Assembly (NCBI GenBank): GCA_017620055.1
Contig: JAFZRD010000206.1
Location: forward strand, 1 to 7,891
Length of the DNA: 7,891 bases
From: Lachnospiraceae bacterium
GTDB taxonomy: Bacteria; Bacillota_A; Clostridia; Lachnospirales; Lachnospiraceae
Direction: 5' to 3'
The position numbers were made by a program, and so were the translations under genes. Shown here in pieces: positions 6,330-7,891 of the stretch. Positions within the stretch are counted from its first letter, which is position 1; each line of letters opens with the position of its first letter. Under the pieces are notes generated by a model. The model was not told the origin of the DNA. It saw nothing but the letters and a program-made list of their open reading frames with translations, and did not search any database.

Positions 6330-7891
6330 TTGGATAAGTACGAATATCAGGTCTGTGCGGACCAGATAAAATCACTGATCAAAGAACATCGTTTCCAGGA
6401 AGCGATGGACATAGCTGACACGATCGACTGGAGAAGGGTAAAGAGCTTCTCCATGTTATGCACCGTCAGTGAGATATATAAAGTAACAAAGCATTATTCC
6501 GAAGCCAGGGACATTCTTCTCCTGGCTTATGAGAGGTATCCCGACAGGGCAAATGTCGTTTACGCCCTATGCGAGCTTGCGATAAAGCTCGATGAGGTAT
6601 CGGAGGCGATCGAGTACTACAGGGAATACGTTCATTTAAAACCCCACGATACAAACAGATATGTTCTCTTATATAAGATATATGACGCCCAGGATGTTCC
6701 CCTTGAGGAGAAGATATCGCTCCTCGAAGAGTTCAAGAGGGCAGAGTATACCGAGAAATGGGCATATGAGCTTGCTCTCTTATATCATAAGGACGGTCAG
6801 GAGACCAAATGTGTGGAGACGTGTGATGAACTCGCACTTTGGTTTGGTGACGGTCCTTATGTTCGTAAAGCACTTGAACTCAAGATGCAGCATTCACCTC
6901 TTACCAAAGAGCAGCAGCAGAAATATGACGGTGTTTACGATGCTCCCAAGATACCTACGGGAGAAACGGAAGAAACGGTTCATATATACGAGACCCAGTC
7001 AATGCCGATGTATGCCAAGGGTGTCAGTCCCTTTGAGACTGCCCCGATGGAGAGTAATACTGGTTCGCTTCTGATGGGCCCCGGAATTGCCTCACAGGAA
7101 GAGCCGAGACCGGCCGAGACACCGGCACCCGTCGTAACTGCGGCACCGCAGCAGACATCGGATATCCAGATAACTCCATACAGTAATGACAAATATTCGA
7201 CGATGAATCTGCAGGAAGAGCTCGCCAAGAATATGGAGGAGTTCTATGCAAAGGAGAAGAACGTCGTTCCTTCACCGTATTACGGTGTCACATCCCAGTT
7301 ATACGATCAGTCACAGGAACAGTTCATGCAGCAGCTGAACAATGCAGGTCCCTCGAATGAACCCGTGTATCCGGCACAGGCACAGCAGATGTATCAGCAG
7401 GGTATGTACATGGATCCGCAGCAGGCACAGATGTATCAGCAGCCTGCATACCAGCAGCAGATGTACGCCCAGCCGCAGCAACCTCAGCAGATGTATCAGC
7501 AGCCGGTATACCAGCAGCAGATGTACGCTCAGCCGCAGCAGCCTCAGCAGATGTATCAGCAACCGGTATATCAGCAGCCCGAGCCCGAACCGGAACCCGT
7601 CAGATATAAAGATCCGATGGATCAGGCACCTGTGTATACGGAACCCGGAGCATCTCCGGCTTCGTATGTCAAACCTGAGCCCGAGCCTGCACCGGTACAG
7701 GAAAGCATACCTGCTCCTGCACCCGAACCGACACCGGCACCGGAAAATACGGCGGATGAACAGGTCCCCGGACAGATAGATCTCAGTGATTTCATGAAAG
7801 ACTGGGAAGCCAAGAAGAAGAACGGTGAGGAGCAGCGCAAGCAGCAGATCCTCAGCCGATCCAAAGAGCAGACCCAGGATATTATGGCCCA
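6330..7891 (+). CDS. TPR-like protein with Pro/Gln-rich repeat linker (3' truncated)
   Basis: The frame is open from TTG 6330 to the window edge (520 codons). The start is supported by AAGGGAG (6315-6321), 8 bases upstream. Residues about 5-190 are helical and TPR-like: pairs such as YSEARDILLLAYERYP and VSEAIEYYREYVHLKP show the Ala/Tyr/Pro spacing of tetratricopeptide repeats. From about 215 the protein becomes low-complexity, rich in Pro, Gln, Glu, Tyr and Met. It includes tandem MYQQPVYQQQ/MYAQPQQPQQ units (about 368-416), then PEPEPEP and PAPEP stretches. At about 485-520 it returns to a charged, helix-forming sequence (LSDFMKDWEAKKK onwards). No signal peptide or membrane segment is visible, so it is probably cytoplasmic. 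I do not recognise the family. A C-terminal domain that could define its role may lie beyond the window; a scaffold function is inference. Confidence 0.85.
   Translation, partial: MDKYEYQVCADQIKSLIKEHRFQEAMDIADTIDWRRVKSFSMLCTVSEIYKVTKHYSEARDILLLAYERYPDRANVVYALCELAIKLDEVSEAIEYYREYVHLKPHDTNRYVLLYKIYDAQDVPLEEKISLLEEFKRAEYTEKWAYELALLYHKDGQETKCVETCDELALWFGDGPYVRKALELKMQHSPLTKEQQQKYDGVYDAPKIPTGETEETVHIYETQSMPMYAKGVSPFETAPMESNTGSLLMGPGIASQEEPRPAETPAPVVTAAPQQTSDIQITPYSNDKYSTMNLQEELAKNMEEFYAKEKNVVPSPYYGVTSQLYDQSQEQFMQQLNNAGPSNEPVYPAQAQQMYQQGMYMDPQQAQMYQQPAYQQQMYAQPQQPQQMYQQPVYQQQMYAQPQQPQQMYQQPVYQQPEPEPEPVRYKDPMDQAPVYTEPGASPASYVKPEPEPAPVQESIPAPAPEPTPAPENTADEQVPGQIDLSDFMKDWEAKKKNGEEQRKQQILSRSKEQTQDIMA
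7431..7577 (+). repeat. 60-bp tandem repeat, about 2.5 copies, coding for a 20-residue Gln/Pro/Tyr unit
   Basis: Units at 7431-7490 and 7491-7550 differ at only a few bases, and a partial third copy runs 7551-7577. Each unit encodes MYQQ(P)(A/V)YQQQ plus MYAQPQQPQQ and is itself two related 30-bp halves. A diverged related stretch precedes it (7388-7430, MYQQGMYMDPQQAQ). Differences between copies are mostly silent or conservative (Ala/Val, GCC/GCT, CAA/CAG), which suggests duplication within the gene while the reading frame was kept. Confidence 0.92.

Noticed and set aside
6661..7074. 137-codon + strand open frame
   Set aside because: It is an out-of-frame reading of the TPR-like gene, Arg-rich because of the frame shift. 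The continuous frame from 6330 explains the region.
7381..7580. Possible CRISPR-like array
   Set aside because: The repeats are directly adjacent with no unique spacers and are in frame within a coding sequence, so this is a protein repeat.
7342..7779. 145-codon Arg/Ser/Cys-rich + strand frame over the repeat
   Set aside because: It is a shifted reading of the Gln/Pro repeat; repetitive DNA without stops opens several frames at once.

Overview
The window looks like chromosomal DNA of a low-to-mid G+C Gram-positive bacterium of the class Clostridia, possibly Lachnospiraceae or a rumen/gut relative. The evidence is the tatD-rsmA pairing, purine-rich AGGGAG-type ribosome sites, two TTG starts, tRNA genes without encoded CCA, and frequent ATA and AGG/AGA codons. 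The family assignment is inference; no rRNA or other marker is present.

Region 1 (1-4137, + strand) is a tightly packed run of five genes. It begins inside a MotA/TolQ/ExbB-type proton-channel subunit with a long cytoplasmic tail. That gene overlaps by ATGA a MotB/OmpA-type partner with one membrane helix, a heptad coiled coil and a peptidoglycan-binding OmpA domain. The pair has the architecture of the ZorA/ZorB motor of the Zorya anti-phage systems, but no recognisable Zorya effector (ZorC, D, E, F or G) follows it. Next come an SDR-type NAD-dependent epimerase/dehydratase, a histidine phosphatase (ATGA overlap) and a GNAT acetyltransferase. No terminator is visible between these genes, so they may be one transcription unit whose start lies left of the window.

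Region 2 (4138-4640) has no intact protein gene. It holds a decayed fragment of an ABC-exporter ATPase, a bidirectional hairpin terminator, and a two-gene tRNA operon on the - strand (tRNA-Lys(CTT), then tRNA-Pro(CGG)). It ends in a pair of back-to-back promoters with adjacent -10 boxes: one drives the tRNAs leftward, the other tatD rightward.

Region 3 (4641-6265, + strand) is a housekeeping pair: TatD-family metal-dependent DNase, then RsmA/KsgA 16S rRNA dimethyltransferase, with stop and start overlapping as TGATG. The rnmV gene often found between them in Firmicutes is absent.

Region 4 (6257-7891, + strand) starts with a strong promoter overlapping the end of rsmA. It drives a large protein, cut by the window end, that begins at TTG 6330. 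This protein has a TPR-like helical N-terminal half followed by a long Pro/Gln/Tyr-rich linker containing an exact-period 60-bp tandem repeat.

The best candidate for an unusual system is the Zor-like motor pair at the left edge. Whether it is an anti-phage system depends on the genes upstream of the window.
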